Source of the DNA: an uncultured Coriobacteriaceae bacterium
GTDB lineage: Bacteria > Actinomycetota > Coriobacteriia > Coriobacteriales > UMGS124
Direction of reading: 5' to 3'
NCBI GenBank assembly: GCA_900555105.1
Contig: USJP01000033.1
Span: 1 to 9,359 of the forward strand
Length of the DNA: 9,359 nt
Positions 1 through 5,894 of this stretch are shown here, piece by piece (the first letter of the stretch is position 1; every line of letters begins with the position of its first letter). Both the position numbers and the translations under genes were made by a program. The notes beneath the pieces were generated by a model. The model worked only from the letters and a program-made list of their open reading frames with translations, was not told the origin of the DNA and ran no database searches.

Positions 1-2
1 TT

Positions 3-611
3 GGCTTCGGTGTGCAGGGCGTGCCGGGAGTCTCGCTGGGCGAGGGGAGCGGTGCCGAGACAGGTGCGGACGTCTCCGTGGTCACCTCGGGGGCGGAGCC
101 GTCTTCCACGAGCACCTCAGGCGACCTGGACGCCCAGGCGTCTGGCCTTGACGCCAGCAGCTCTGATGTTCAGACTTCGGGCCTCGACGCCGATGGCCTA
201 CCTGCTTCCTCGGGCAAGAGCACTGCAGATTTGAGCCTCGATGCCGGCGGCCTGCCTGCAGCATCGGGCCAGGACTCTGCGGACCTAGGTATCGACGCGG
301 GCTCAACGTACACTGCCTCAGATGCCGGTGATGCCGTCACCACGCTCTATGCGGTCATCCAAAACTCCGACGGCTTCTATCAGGCGCTTCCCCTTAGTGA
401 AGACACGACCGTTACAGTCACAGGTTCTTTGGGGACCAATGTCATCGAAGCGGCCGACGGGCGTGTGCGGTGTCTTGAGTCTGACTGCTCGAACCAGACG
501 TGCGTGAAGCAGGGCTGGGTCTCTGGGTGCGGCCAGACCGTCGTGTGCTTGCCCCACAAGCTCATCGTGCAGGTGGTTGCCGACCCAGCAGACGCCGTGC
601 CGCTGAGTTAG
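3..611 (+). CDS. NusG domain II-containing protein, 5' end cut by window
   Basis: The reading frame is open from the left edge to a TAG stop at 609-611, so the gene begins outside the window. A GTG at 12 is in frame, but no ribosome binding site can be seen and the protein appears to continue upstream (GFG precedes it). Numbering from that GTG, residues 1-105 are a low-complexity Ser/Asp/Gly/Ala/Thr-rich stretch. It includes an 18-residue imperfect tandem repeat (59-76 and 77-94, both starting DAxGLPA). Residues 110-190 resemble the NusG domain II superfamily: GTNVIEAADGRVR, then ESDCSNQTCVKQGW, then VVCLPHKLIV. Cys159, Cys164 and Cys179 sit where the family has its conserved cysteines; Cys154 and Cys173 are additional. 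Family members are usually short proteins with an N-terminal membrane anchor and are often encoded near Gx-transporter, ApbE or Rnf-type genes. The anchor would lie upstream here. The molecular role of the family is not established. The domain call is fairly secure; function is unknown. Confidence 0.75.
   Translation, partial: GFGVQGVPGVSLGEGSGAETGADVSVVTSGAEPSSTSTSGDLDAQASGLDASSSDVQTSGLDADGLPASSGKSTADLSLDAGGLPAASGQDSADLGIDAGSTYTASDAGDAVTTLYAVIQNSDGFYQALPLSEDTTVTVTGSLGTNVIEAADGRVRCLESDCSNQTCVKQGWVSGCGQTVVCLPHKLIVQVVADPADAVPLS
186..293 (+). repeat. Two 54-bp in-frame tandem repeats
   Basis: Two adjacent 54-bp units (186-239 and 240-293) encode DADGLPASSGKSTADLSL and DAGGLPAASGQDSADLGI. They share 11 of 18 residues and lie inside the linker before the NusG II-like domain. 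Further degenerate SGLDA units precede them. This is a spacer-type coding repeat, probably prone to length change. Confidence 0.7.
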
Positions 612-612
612 A

Positions 613-652
613 CGATGACTAGGTCCAATTGACCTCATCGAACGCGCTTTCT
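613..652 (+). terminator. Candidate weak terminator after the NusG II gene
   Basis: Starting 2 nt after the stop codon, CGATG (613-617) pairs with CATCG (636-640), and AGGTC (621-625) pairs with GACCT (631-635) around the loop CAATT. A 3-nt bulge (ACT) lies on the 5' side. The downstream T content is poor (CTTTCTG), so termination would be inefficient or Rho-assisted. Placement immediately after the stop supports the call; the T tract does not. Confidence 0.4.
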
Positions 653-759
653 GCCTGTGGTGTTGCAATGGTGAAGTGCCGCACGCCCACTTGTTCATTG
701 TCTGGGGGGCGAACCGCGTACTAACGGACAGGCGCGGCTATTACGAGCCGCGTGTCTGC

Positions 760-782
760 GACATCCCGATAACGAAAAACGC
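760..782. repeat. Left copy of a 23-bp direct repeat
   Basis: This segment matches 996-1018 at 21 of 23 positions; both contain AACGAAAAACGC preceded by TCCCGA. The right copy forms the T-tract side of the tRNA terminator when read on the minus strand. The left copy sits directly beside the left arm of the inverted repeat (784-799). Read on the minus strand, that arm plus this T-rich tail could form a weak second hairpin (AACGC/GCGTT, then TTT). Confidence 0.6.
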
Positions 783-783
783 T

Positions 784-925
784 AAAAGTATGCGTTATAA
801 CTCTCGTCAACGCGAATCAAGCCGCTTCCGTTTTCCAGTCGACGGCATCGTCGCAGGTAGATGAGGCGGCTGTTTTCTGGTGCAAGAGCCCATTCCTCCT
901 CACGGGCGGTATAACGCATACTTTT
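784..925. repeat. 16-bp perfect inverted repeat pair enclosing about 110 bp
   Basis: AAAAGTATGCGTTATA at 784-799 is perfectly inverted at 910-925 (TATAACGCATACTTTT). Similarity continues weakly outward from the core (CG then TTT). The inner segment also has a shorter nested pair, AGCCGC (820-825) and GCGGCT (866-871). There is no transposase and no obvious target-site duplication. It could be a small non-autonomous element, a pair of operator sites, or a dispersed repeat unit. Neither arm lies close to a gene start. Confidence 0.6.
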
Positions 926-1000
926 GCCGATTTCGGGGCACGGAGCCAGGGAAGGACGTTGAAAGCGCGGCGGAGTGGGACCCTCAGGGTTTGCTGACGT

Positions 1001-1047
1001 CCCGAAAACGAAAAACGCCCGGGATGTACGGGGCATCTCGGGCGTTT
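1001..1047 (-). terminator. Rho-independent terminator of the tRNA-His/tRNA-Lys unit
   Basis: On the minus strand a 14-bp stem (1034-1047 with 1013-1026, one G-T pair) closes a 7-nt loop. It is followed by TTTTTCGTTTT, read through 1015-1004. The terminator begins 11 nt beyond the 3' end of tRNA-Lys. This is a textbook intrinsic terminator for the tRNA transcript. Confidence 0.85.
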
Positions 1048-1058
1048 GAAAGTCGAAC

Positions 1059-1135
1059 TGGTGCGCCGTCAGGGATTCGAACCCTGGACCTTGGGATTAA
1101 GAGTCCCCTGCTCTGGCCAGCTGAGCTAACGGCGC
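1059..1135 (-). tRNA. trnK: tRNA-Lys (anticodon CTT)
   Basis: The 77-nt cloverleaf on the minus strand includes an encoded 3' CCA (complement of 1059-1061). The acceptor arm GCGCCGT pairs with ACGGCGC, with discriminator A. The D arm carries TAGCTCAGCTGG. The anticodon loop CTCTTAA places CTT at 34-36 (1101-1099), with A37. The T arm has GGTTCGAATCC. CTT reads AAG, the favoured Lys codon in a high-GC genome. It is the second gene of the unit and starts 3 nt after the end of tRNA-His. Confidence 0.95.
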
Positions 1136-1138
1136 AAA

Positions 1139-1215
1139 TGGGGTGAGAAAAGGGGCTCGAACCCTCGACCTTCGGAGCCACAATCCGACGCTCTGCCAAC
1201 TGAGCTACTCCCACC
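1139..1215 (-). tRNA. trnH: tRNA-His (anticodon GTG)
   Basis: The 77-nt minus-strand cloverleaf includes an encoded CCA (complement of 1139-1141). The acceptor GTGGGAG pairs with TTCTCAC using wobble pairs. The anticodon loop TTGTGGC gives GTG (1181-1179) for His. The histidine identity pair is present: an encoded extra G(-1), complement of 1215, faces discriminator C73, complement of 1142. The T loop is GGTTCGAGCC. It is the promoter-proximal gene of the two-tRNA unit. Confidence 0.95.
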
Positions 1216-1232
1216 ACGTGCTGCAGGAGAGT

Positions 1233-1261
1233 ATTTTGCAGGAAGACGCGATGGAAGGCAA
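1233..1261 (-). promoter_or_regulatory. Candidate promoter of the tRNA unit
   Basis: On the minus strand TTGCCT (1261-1256) and CAAAAT (1238-1233) are separated by 17 bp, about 18 nt upstream of the mature tRNA-His 5' end. The -10 matches 4 of 6 consensus positions, and the -35 has the TTG core. Spacing and position fit a stable-RNA promoter, but the boxes are imperfect. Confidence 0.45.
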
Positions 1262-1304
1262 GTACTTTCTCGAAGAAATGCCTCTCACCACTAGATGTAC
1301 AAAA

Positions 1305-1688
1305 CTAGGCCGTCACCGCATCCTGCTCGACCTTGCTCGTGAGAATCGCCTCGACCCCACGCTCGCCGGTGTGGATGCGAATGGCCTCTTCCACGGGGTA
1401 GATGAAGATCTTGCCATCGCCCACTTCCCCTTCCTTGCCGGTACGGGCGGCCGCCAGGATGATATCGGCAACCGTATCGACGCGTTCGTCAGGTAGGACG
1501 ATCTCTATCTTGACCTTGGCCCGCATGCGCACGAGCACCTCGGTTCCCCGATAGTACTCAGTCCAGCCATGCTGGTTGCCAGCCCCCTGCACCTGTGAGA
1601 TCGTCATGCCTTCGACGTTTGCAGCGAACAGGGCGCTCTTTACTTCTTCGACGGCCTCAGGGCGAACGATTGCCTCTATCTTCTTCAT
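1305..1688 (-). CDS. glnB: PII family nitrogen regulatory protein
   Basis: The 127-residue product is a trimeric PII signal transducer that senses 2-oxoglutarate and ATP/ADP and controls nitrogen-assimilation targets by direct contact. It opens with the family pattern MKKIEAIVRP. It carries the T-loop core GNQHGWTEYYRGTE (37-50), KVKIEIVLPDE (58-68) and the B-loop GDGKIF (90-95). Gln39 and Lys58, both used in 2-oxoglutarate binding in the family, are conserved. Three oddities stand out: position 51, the Tyr modified by uridylylation or adenylylation in many bacteria, is Val; the B-loop has extra residues (TGKEGEVGDG against TGKIGDG in E. coli GlnB); and the second Arg of the C-terminal RxR nucleotide site is His (R104, H106). 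The frame stays open upstream to 1784, but the start at 1688 is preferred because homology begins there and AAGGA lies 8 nt upstream. No amtB or glnA is adjacent, so GlnB versus GlnK cannot be decided by context. Confidence 0.93.
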   Translation of the reverse strand: MKKIEAIVRPEAVEEVKSALFAANVEGMTISQVQGAGNQHGWTEYYRGTEVLVRMRAKVKIEIVLPDERVDTVADIILAAARTGKEGEVGDGKIFIYPVEEAIRIHTGERGVEAILTSKVEQDAVTA

Positions 1689-1696
1689 GCATCCCG

Positions 1697-1704
1697 TCCT
1701 TTCC
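1697..1704 (-). promoter_or_regulatory. Ribosome binding site fixing the glnB start
   Basis: GGAAAGGA on the minus strand lies 8 nt before the ATG at 1688. It selects this start over the in-frame start at 1784, whose extra 32 residues have no PII similarity. Confidence 0.75.
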
Positions 1705-1772
1705 GGTGAGAGCGACACGTTGAATGGCCTTTGAGCCACTGTCACAGTAGGGCGGCAAGATTTCTCAGACAT

Positions 1773-1792
1773 TTCCGTAAACATCCGTTAAC
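1773..1792 (-). repeat. Tandem 10-mers upstream of glnB, possible operator
   Basis: Read on the minus strand, GTTAACGGAT is followed directly by GTTTACGGAA, matching at 8 of 10 positions with one-helical-turn spacing, about 85-105 nt upstream of the glnB start. Helically phased tandem half-sites suggest a regulator binding site. The GTnAC flavour recalls actinobacterial GlnR half-sites, but the full GlnR box is not matched, so no regulator is assigned. Confidence 0.3.
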
Positions 1793-1854
1793 ACAGCATT
1801 CGCTGAGCGTTCAACAGGCCCGGGCGGAAGCACATCCTGCGCATACGCAAGACA

Positions 1855-1887
1855 CAAAAAGGCCCGCGGGGAATCCCACGGGCCTTA
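1855..1887 (-). terminator. Rho-independent terminator of htrA
   Basis: On the minus strand AAGGCCCGTGGG (1886-1875) pairs with CCCGCGGGCCTT (1870-1859), with one mismatch, around the loop ATTC. It is followed by a T tract ending at 1856. It lies about 50 nt after the htrA stop and separates htrA from glnB. Confidence 0.88.
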
Positions 1888-1937
1888 CGAAGAACTTGAT
1901 TAGCAAAGAGTCGCCGGAGTTTGCCTCAGCAAAACGC

Positions 1938-3518
1938 CTAGGCGTTTACCGCCGCCTCAGCAGCAGACTGGCCCTGCACCTGGCCCGACATGTCGTAACC
2001 ATAGCCGTAGCCGGGAGCATAGAAGAAACCGTAGCCCCAGCCGGGCATCGCATAGCCATAACCCTGGCCATAGCCGTAACCATCGCCGGCGCCATACCCA
2101 TAGCCCTGGCCATAGCCCTCACCGTAGCCGTAGTCATCCGCACCGTCGTAAGAATCCTGGCCGGAGAACACACCAGAGGGGCCCTCGGCATCGCTGGAAG
2201 ACTCGCCATCAGCGCTGCCAAACAGGTAGTCGATGATGCTCTTGACCTTGCCGCTGCCGTCTTGCTCGGTGGTATCGGAGGTCTCCTCCTCAGTGTAGTC
2301 GGTGTCCTTGCCCAGCGTGACCTCGAATTCCTGCTCCTCGCCGTCGCGCTCGACCGTGAGGGTCACCGTGTCGCCGACCTTGTGCGAGCGCACCTGGATG
2401 ATGAGGTCGTTGGCGGAGTAAACCTGCTCACCGTCGCACGCGGTGATGACGTCGCCGGCCTGGATGCCGGCCTCCTCGGCACCCGAGCCCTTCATGACGT
2501 CCTGCACGTAGGCGCCGACAAGCGTCGAGGACGTGGTGTTGGACGATGCGACCTGGCTGTAATAGGCGTAGTAGTCGTTCATGTTGGACACGTGCATGCC
2601 CAGCTGCGGGTGGCTCGCCACGCCATCGCTCAAGAGCTGGTCGACGACGTCCTTGATGTAGTTGGAGGGGATGGCATAGCTCATGCCCGCCCAGTCACCG
2701 GTGTTGGAGGCGTTGTAGGTGGTCATGCCCACCAGCTCGCCATTGGCGTTGACCATGGCACCGCCCGAGGAGCCCTCGTTGATCATGGCGTCGGACTGAA
2801 TGGCACCCACATAATACGCAGTGGTGTCGGTCAGCTGGATGGTGGTAGCGCGGTTGATGCCCGAGACGATGCCCGTGGAAACCGAGGTGTCCTCGCCCAT
2901 GGGGCTGCCCACCGTCATGACCCACGAACCCACCTTGAGGGCGTCAGAGTCACCAAACTCGATAGGGGTCAGCTGCTCGTCGCCCGGCTCGATCTTGAGC
3001 ACGGCAATGTCGCTCGTGGGATCGGTGCCCACAATGGTTGCGTCATAAGCCATGTCGCCCATGACAACCTGAATGACGGGCTCGTCCTGGTCGTCGACGT
3101 TGTCGTACCCCTCGATGACATGGTAGTTCGTGAGGATGTGTCCCTCGGTGTCAAGCGCAACGCACGAACCGCTCGACACACCGACCGAGCCCTGCATGCC
3201 CACCAGGGCATAGACGCTGCCCACCGAAGGCAGGACCTTCTCGGCCACGCTCTCAGCGAGCGTGGGATCGGTCTGGGCAGCGCCGGCCGCAGTCGCGGCG
3301 TTTTCGTCAGCGGGCGCGGCGGCAACCGCGGAGCCCTCGTCAGCAACAGCAAGGTTGGAAGAAGCGGCGCTCGTCATGAACGCACCGCCCGCAAGGCCAA
3401 TCGACAATGCAAGTGCGCCGGCAACGATCTTGCCGGACAGGCCCATGCGCGCACGAGTGCGGGCGCTTTCAGGAGCGAACTCGACAATCGGCTCGTTGTT
3501 CTTGTTGAAGGTACTCAT
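1938..3518 (-). CDS. htrA: HtrA/DegP-like serine protease with PDZ domain
   Basis: The 526-residue product is a membrane-anchored S1C-family protease expected to degrade or refold damaged proteins outside the cytoplasm. Residues 1-27 are cytoplasmic and 28-50 form a single hydrophobic anchor (about IVAGALALSIGLAGG). Residues 51-85 are an Ala-rich linker. The trypsin-like domain spans about 88-300, with the triad His133 (LTNYHV), Asp170 (TSDIAVLKI) and Ser251 (EGSSGGAM). One PDZ domain follows at about 303-403 (LVGAYVQDV, then GIQAGDVI). Then come an acidic linker and a Gly/Tyr-rich tail (457-509) with 15 tyrosines and no resemblance to a second PDZ. The ATG at 3518 has AGGAAGGA 8 nt upstream. 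It is followed by its own terminator; the antiporter gene lies 191 bp upstream on the same strand. The family call is very secure; the tail's role is unknown. Confidence 0.96.
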   Translation of the reverse strand: MSTFNKNNEPIVEFAPESARTRARMGLSGKIVAGALALSIGLAGGAFMTSAASSNLAVADEGSAVAAAPADENAATAAGAAQTDPTLAESVAEKVLPSVGSVYALVGMQGSVGVSSGSCVALDTEGHILTNYHVIEGYDNVDDQDEPVIQVVMGDMAYDATIVGTDPTSDIAVLKIEPGDEQLTPIEFGDSDALKVGSWVMTVGSPMGEDTSVSTGIVSGINRATTIQLTDTTAYYVGAIQSDAMINEGSSGGAMVNANGELVGMTTYNASNTGDWAGMSYAIPSNYIKDVVDQLLSDGVASHPQLGMHVSNMNDYYAYYSQVASSNTTSSTLVGAYVQDVMKGSGAEEAGIQAGDVITACDGEQVYSANDLIIQVRSHKVGDTVTLTVERDGEEQEFEVTLGKDTDYTEEETSDTTEQDGSGKVKSIIDYLFGSADGESSSDAEGPSGVFSGQDSYDGADDYGYGEGYGQGYGYGAGDGYGYGQGYGYAMPGWGYGFFYAPGYGYGYDMSGQVQGQSAAEAAVNA

Positions 3519-3540
3519 ATGCTGTGTCCTTCCTACTCCC

Positions 3541-3567
3541 AGGCCCTCAAAGGGGCCGTCGTTTTTT
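3541..3567. other. Hairpin in the htrA leader, terminator-like on the plus strand
   Basis: GGCCCT (3542-3547) pairs with GGGGCC (3552-3557) around CAAA and is followed on the plus strand by GTCG and six T (3562-3567). In the htrA mRNA the same bases form a hairpin 7 nt before the ribosome binding site. No plus-strand gene needs a terminator here, so it may act as an mRNA leader structure or as a stop for antisense transcripts. Confidence 0.35.
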
Positions 3568-3578
3568 GACTATTGCAG

Positions 3579-3591
3579 GTTTACCCTAAAC
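3579..3591 (-). promoter_or_regulatory. Perfect 13-bp palindrome upstream of htrA, possible operator
   Basis: GTTTA-GGG-TAAAC (minus strand) is a perfect palindrome with a 3-nt centre, about 60-75 nt upstream of the htrA start, where a promoter would be expected. Poor promoter-like boxes surround it (for example TTGATT at 3613-3608), so a repressor or activator site overlapping the promoter is plausible. No regulator can be named. Confidence 0.3.
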
Positions 3592-3709
3592 GGCTGAAAC
3601 ATGCGTGAATCAAACAACCCACAAAGACCTGCCAGATACCTGAGGCCTCTTTCAGAAAGAGCGGACGCAAGCGCATAGGAGTTGGCCCCCCAACCCAACG
3701 GCAAAATCC

Positions 3710-5716
3710 CTATTGCTGCAACCCGAACTCAATCGCCGAAACATTATCGCGCATCGAACGCACGGTCTCGCGTGAAATGAGCTCATTGTCGAAGGCTATT
3801 CGAATTTGTTCGCGCTCGATCAGAAGCGCACGGCGCATGATGGCGTCGGTGGGCACCATGGACGCGCCCAGACGCGAACGGGTCGACTGGCCGTTTGAAC
3901 GCGCCGCAGCAGCCATACGCTGGTACTCCAGCGTCAGATGGACAATAGCCTCCTCATCGAAGCCGTCATCAGGCTCAACCTCAGCAAGCTCTGAGAGCAC
4001 GTACTCGGCACACGACAGGCGCAGGGAGTCGCGGGCGCGGCGGCGCTTCTCACGCGCATCTTCCCCCAGCCCCCAATCTTGAGAGCCGGTTTGGAGCAGC
4101 ACTCCGAGCCAGCCTGAGGCGTTGCGCAACAGCCAGCGTATCTCTCCCTTGTGGTGGATGCGCGAAAGCTTGCGCTCGAGCTCCCACAGATAGCCATAGC
4201 CCACGACGGGCGCGACCTCATGGTCACGGATGGCCTTGTTTACGCGCACGGCTTCCCATGCCACGGCGCGCTCATGCAGGCTGTCCTCCGCCTTGTCCTC
4301 CATCGAAGAGGCCTTTTTTATGCGGTCGATGCGCGTCTCGTAGGTCGCGATGACGCGGCGCAGCGCGCGCTTGTCAACGATTGCCTCGTCATGCGACAGC
4401 TCACGGATGACATTGCGCAGCACCTGCACGCGGCCCTGCGTCTCTTCAATGCGGGTGAGCTGAGGCTCCTTTTTGGGCACGAGCAACGGCACCACAAAGT
4501 TGGCAAGCAAAAGCGTTATGAGAATGACGCCAGCCCCCAGGAAGATGAGCAGCTCGCGGCACTGCAGGACCTCGCCGGTGCCCACAACGCGCGGGATGGT
4601 GAGGCAGATAGACAGCGTCACGGCGCCCTTGGGGCCAGCGAGCGTGAGCAGAAGGGCGTCCTTAGCCGCTTTGCCGTCGATCTTATGGCGCTTGCCGTCC
4701 TCGCGAACCCTCACGCGCTCCATCCCCAAGCACCACACGAAGCGAGCTGCAATGAGCACAACGGTGATAAGCACGACGTCGAGAATGAGGGTTTCATTGG
4801 GGTAGCTGCTAGCCCAAGTGCGCGCCGTAGCGTTGGGCAAGAGCGTGCCCAGCAACACGAAGCACATACCGTTGAGCGCGAAGGAGACGACCTTCCAGAC
4901 GCTCGTGCTCACGATGTTGAGTCGCGCCGTGCTGGGCATCAGCGCCCTTGTGTTGAAGGAATCCACGATGCCAGCAGCCACGACCGCCAAGATGCCCGAA
5001 ACACCCAGCTCCTCGGCTATAAAGTAGAAGGCAAAGGGCGTGAGCACCTGCACGAGCACATGGAACGTCACGTCCTCCAAACCGGTGCGGCGCACGAAGT
5101 TGATGATGAAACCCTTGATTGCGGCAAGAAGCGTGCCCAGCACGATGCCGCCCACAAAGCTCCAGGCAAGAGACAGTCCCGCGTCAACCACAGAAAAGGT
5201 GCCTGTGACGAGCGCCGCAATGGCGAACTGAAACGACACGACGCCCGACGCGTCGTTGAGCAGGCACTCACCCTGCAGGAGCATCTTATGGTTCTTGTCG
5301 ATGGAGAGACGCTTGCCCAGCGTGGTAACGGCAACCGCGTCAGTGGGACCCAAGGCCGCACCCAGGGCAAATGCGGCCGCAAGCGGGATAGAAGGCACAA
5401 GCGCATGCGTGAAGAAACCCACGACAAGCACGATGAGCAAAACGAGCCCCAACGCCAACGCAAGCACGGGTCTGCGCTGGCGCCACAAAGCCTTCTTGTC
5501 CGCCTCCATGGCGTCCCAATAGAGCAAGGGCGCGATGAAGAAGATGAGAAAGAAGTCTGGGTCAAGCGAGATGGCGACCGGCGCCGGACTCATGGCAAGC
5601 GCGACACCGAGCGCGATCTGCACAAGCGAGGCAGGTGCCTTCGGGAAGATCTGCGCCACGACGCTCGAAACGAGAACGGCGGCGAGCATGAGAACGACGG
5701 GCAGGACGGACTCCAC
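3710..5716 (-). CDS. CPA1-type Na+/H+ antiporter with long cytoplasmic tail
   Basis: The 668-residue product is an inner-membrane cation/proton antiporter of the monovalent cation:proton antiporter-1 (NhaP/NHE-like) family, which exchanges Na+ (or K+) for H+ in pH and salt homeostasis. Residues 1-412 hold about a dozen hydrophobic segments. GPTDAVAV (123-130, Asp126) and GECLLNDASG (149-158, Glu150, Asn154, Asp155) are the family's transport-site motifs. LAGPKGAVTLSI (359-370) matches the conserved late helix, with Lys363 where many members have Arg. Residues 414-668 form a soluble, charged, mostly helical tail. The start is GTG at 5716 with GGAG 5 nt upstream (5725-5722); no earlier in-frame start is supported. 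It lies downstream of the groEL terminator and 191 bp before htrA, so it is probably a separate unit. No KefC-like RCK domain is visible in the tail. Ion preference cannot be read from sequence. Confidence 0.93.
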   Translation of the reverse strand: MESVLPVVLMLAAVLVSSVVAQIFPKAPASLVQIALGVALAMSPAPVAISLDPDFFLIFFIAPLLYWDAMEADKKALWRQRRPVLALALGLVLLIVLVVGFFTHALVPSIPLAAAFALGAALGPTDAVAVTTLGKRLSIDKNHKMLLQGECLLNDASGVVSFQFAIAALVTGTFSVVDAGLSLAWSFVGGIVLGTLLAAIKGFIINFVRRTGLEDVTFHVLVQVLTPFAFYFIAEELGVSGILAVVAAGIVDSFNTRALMPSTARLNIVSTSVWKVVSFALNGMCFVLLGTLLPNATARTWASSYPNETLILDVVLITVVLIAARFVWCLGMERVRVREDGKRHKIDGKAAKDALLLTLAGPKGAVTLSICLTIPRVVGTGEVLQCRELLIFLGAGVILITLLLANFVVPLLVPKKEPQLTRIEETQGRVQVLRNVIRELSHDEAIVDKRALRRVIATYETRIDRIKKASSMEDKAEDSLHERAVAWEAVRVNKAIRDHEVAPVVGYGYLWELERKLSRIHHKGEIRWLLRNASGWLGVLLQTGSQDWGLGEDAREKRRRARDSLRLSCAEYVLSELAEVEPDDGFDEEAIVHLTLEYQRMAAAARSNGQSTRSRLGASMVPTDAIMRRALLIEREQIRIAFDNELISRETVRSMRDNVSAIEFGLQQ

Positions 5717-5857
5717 ATGTGCTCCAATCTGCTTGTGCGCCCCGAGGCAGCCACACCGGCTGCGTTGAAGAACAGAGCTGCTGCGGCAAAGCGCCCAGAG
5801 GAACCGGGGGCCTCCGGGCGACGCTGCCGTAGCAACTATGCAATGCTTCTAGCCATA
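5717..5857 (-). other. Upstream region of the antiporter gene
   Basis: These 141 bp between the groEL terminator and the antiporter start must contain the antiporter promoter if it is transcribed independently. I see only the GGAG ribosome binding site at 5725-5722 and no convincing -35/-10 pair. A GC-rich self-complementary patch (GGGGGCCTCC, near 5807-5816) may form a small hairpin. Confidence 0.35.
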
Positions 5858-5894
5858 AACCAAAATGCCCCCGCGAGAACCTCGCAGGGGGCAT
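5858..5894 (-). terminator. Rho-independent terminator of groES-groEL
   Basis: On the minus strand ATGCCCCCTGCGAG (5894-5881) pairs with CTCGCGGGGGCAT (5877-5865), 13 bp with one bulged base, around the loop GTT. TTTTGGTTT follows. It is the only strong terminator between groEL and the antiporter and lies about 160 nt after the groEL stop. Confidence 0.85.

Larger units (their letters stand above)
612..1000. other. Gene-free intergenic stretch with several repeats
   Basis: No credible gene is present. The few open frames here lack ribosome binding sites and recognisable protein character. The stretch contains the candidate terminator at 613-652; a GC-rich hairpin at 727-756 (CGCGGCT 733-739 with AGCCGCG 746-752, extended by GACA/TGTC across a 2-nt bulge); a 16-bp perfect inverted repeat pair (784-799 and 910-925); a small stem CGACG/CGTCG at 840-853; and the left copy of a 23-bp direct repeat. 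It probably separates the plus-strand gene from the minus-strand tRNA unit. Confidence 0.6.

Noticed and set aside
676..864. 62-codon plus-strand open frame in the intergenic stretch
   Set aside because: There is no ribosome binding site and no recognisable protein character, and it runs through one arm of the inverted repeat.
1143..1496. 117-codon plus-strand open frame from the tRNA-His region into glnB
   Set aside because: Its N-terminal part is the reverse complement of tRNA-His and the rest is antisense to glnB.
1689..1784. N-terminal extension of glnB to an upstream start at 1784
   Set aside because: The added 32 residues have no PII similarity, whereas the ATG at 1688 has a well-placed ribosome binding site and the canonical MKKIEAI start.
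1731..3569. 612-codon open frame on the plus strand across htrA
   Set aside because: It is antisense to a protease with full catalytic motifs, is rich in His/Arg/Val/Gly typical of shadow frames in GC-rich DNA, and resembles no family.
3647..3661. CTCTTT/AAAGAG hairpin as a terminator of the antiporter gene
   Set aside because: The stem is short and AT-rich and no T tract follows it on the minus strand; no clear terminator was found between the antiporter and htrA.
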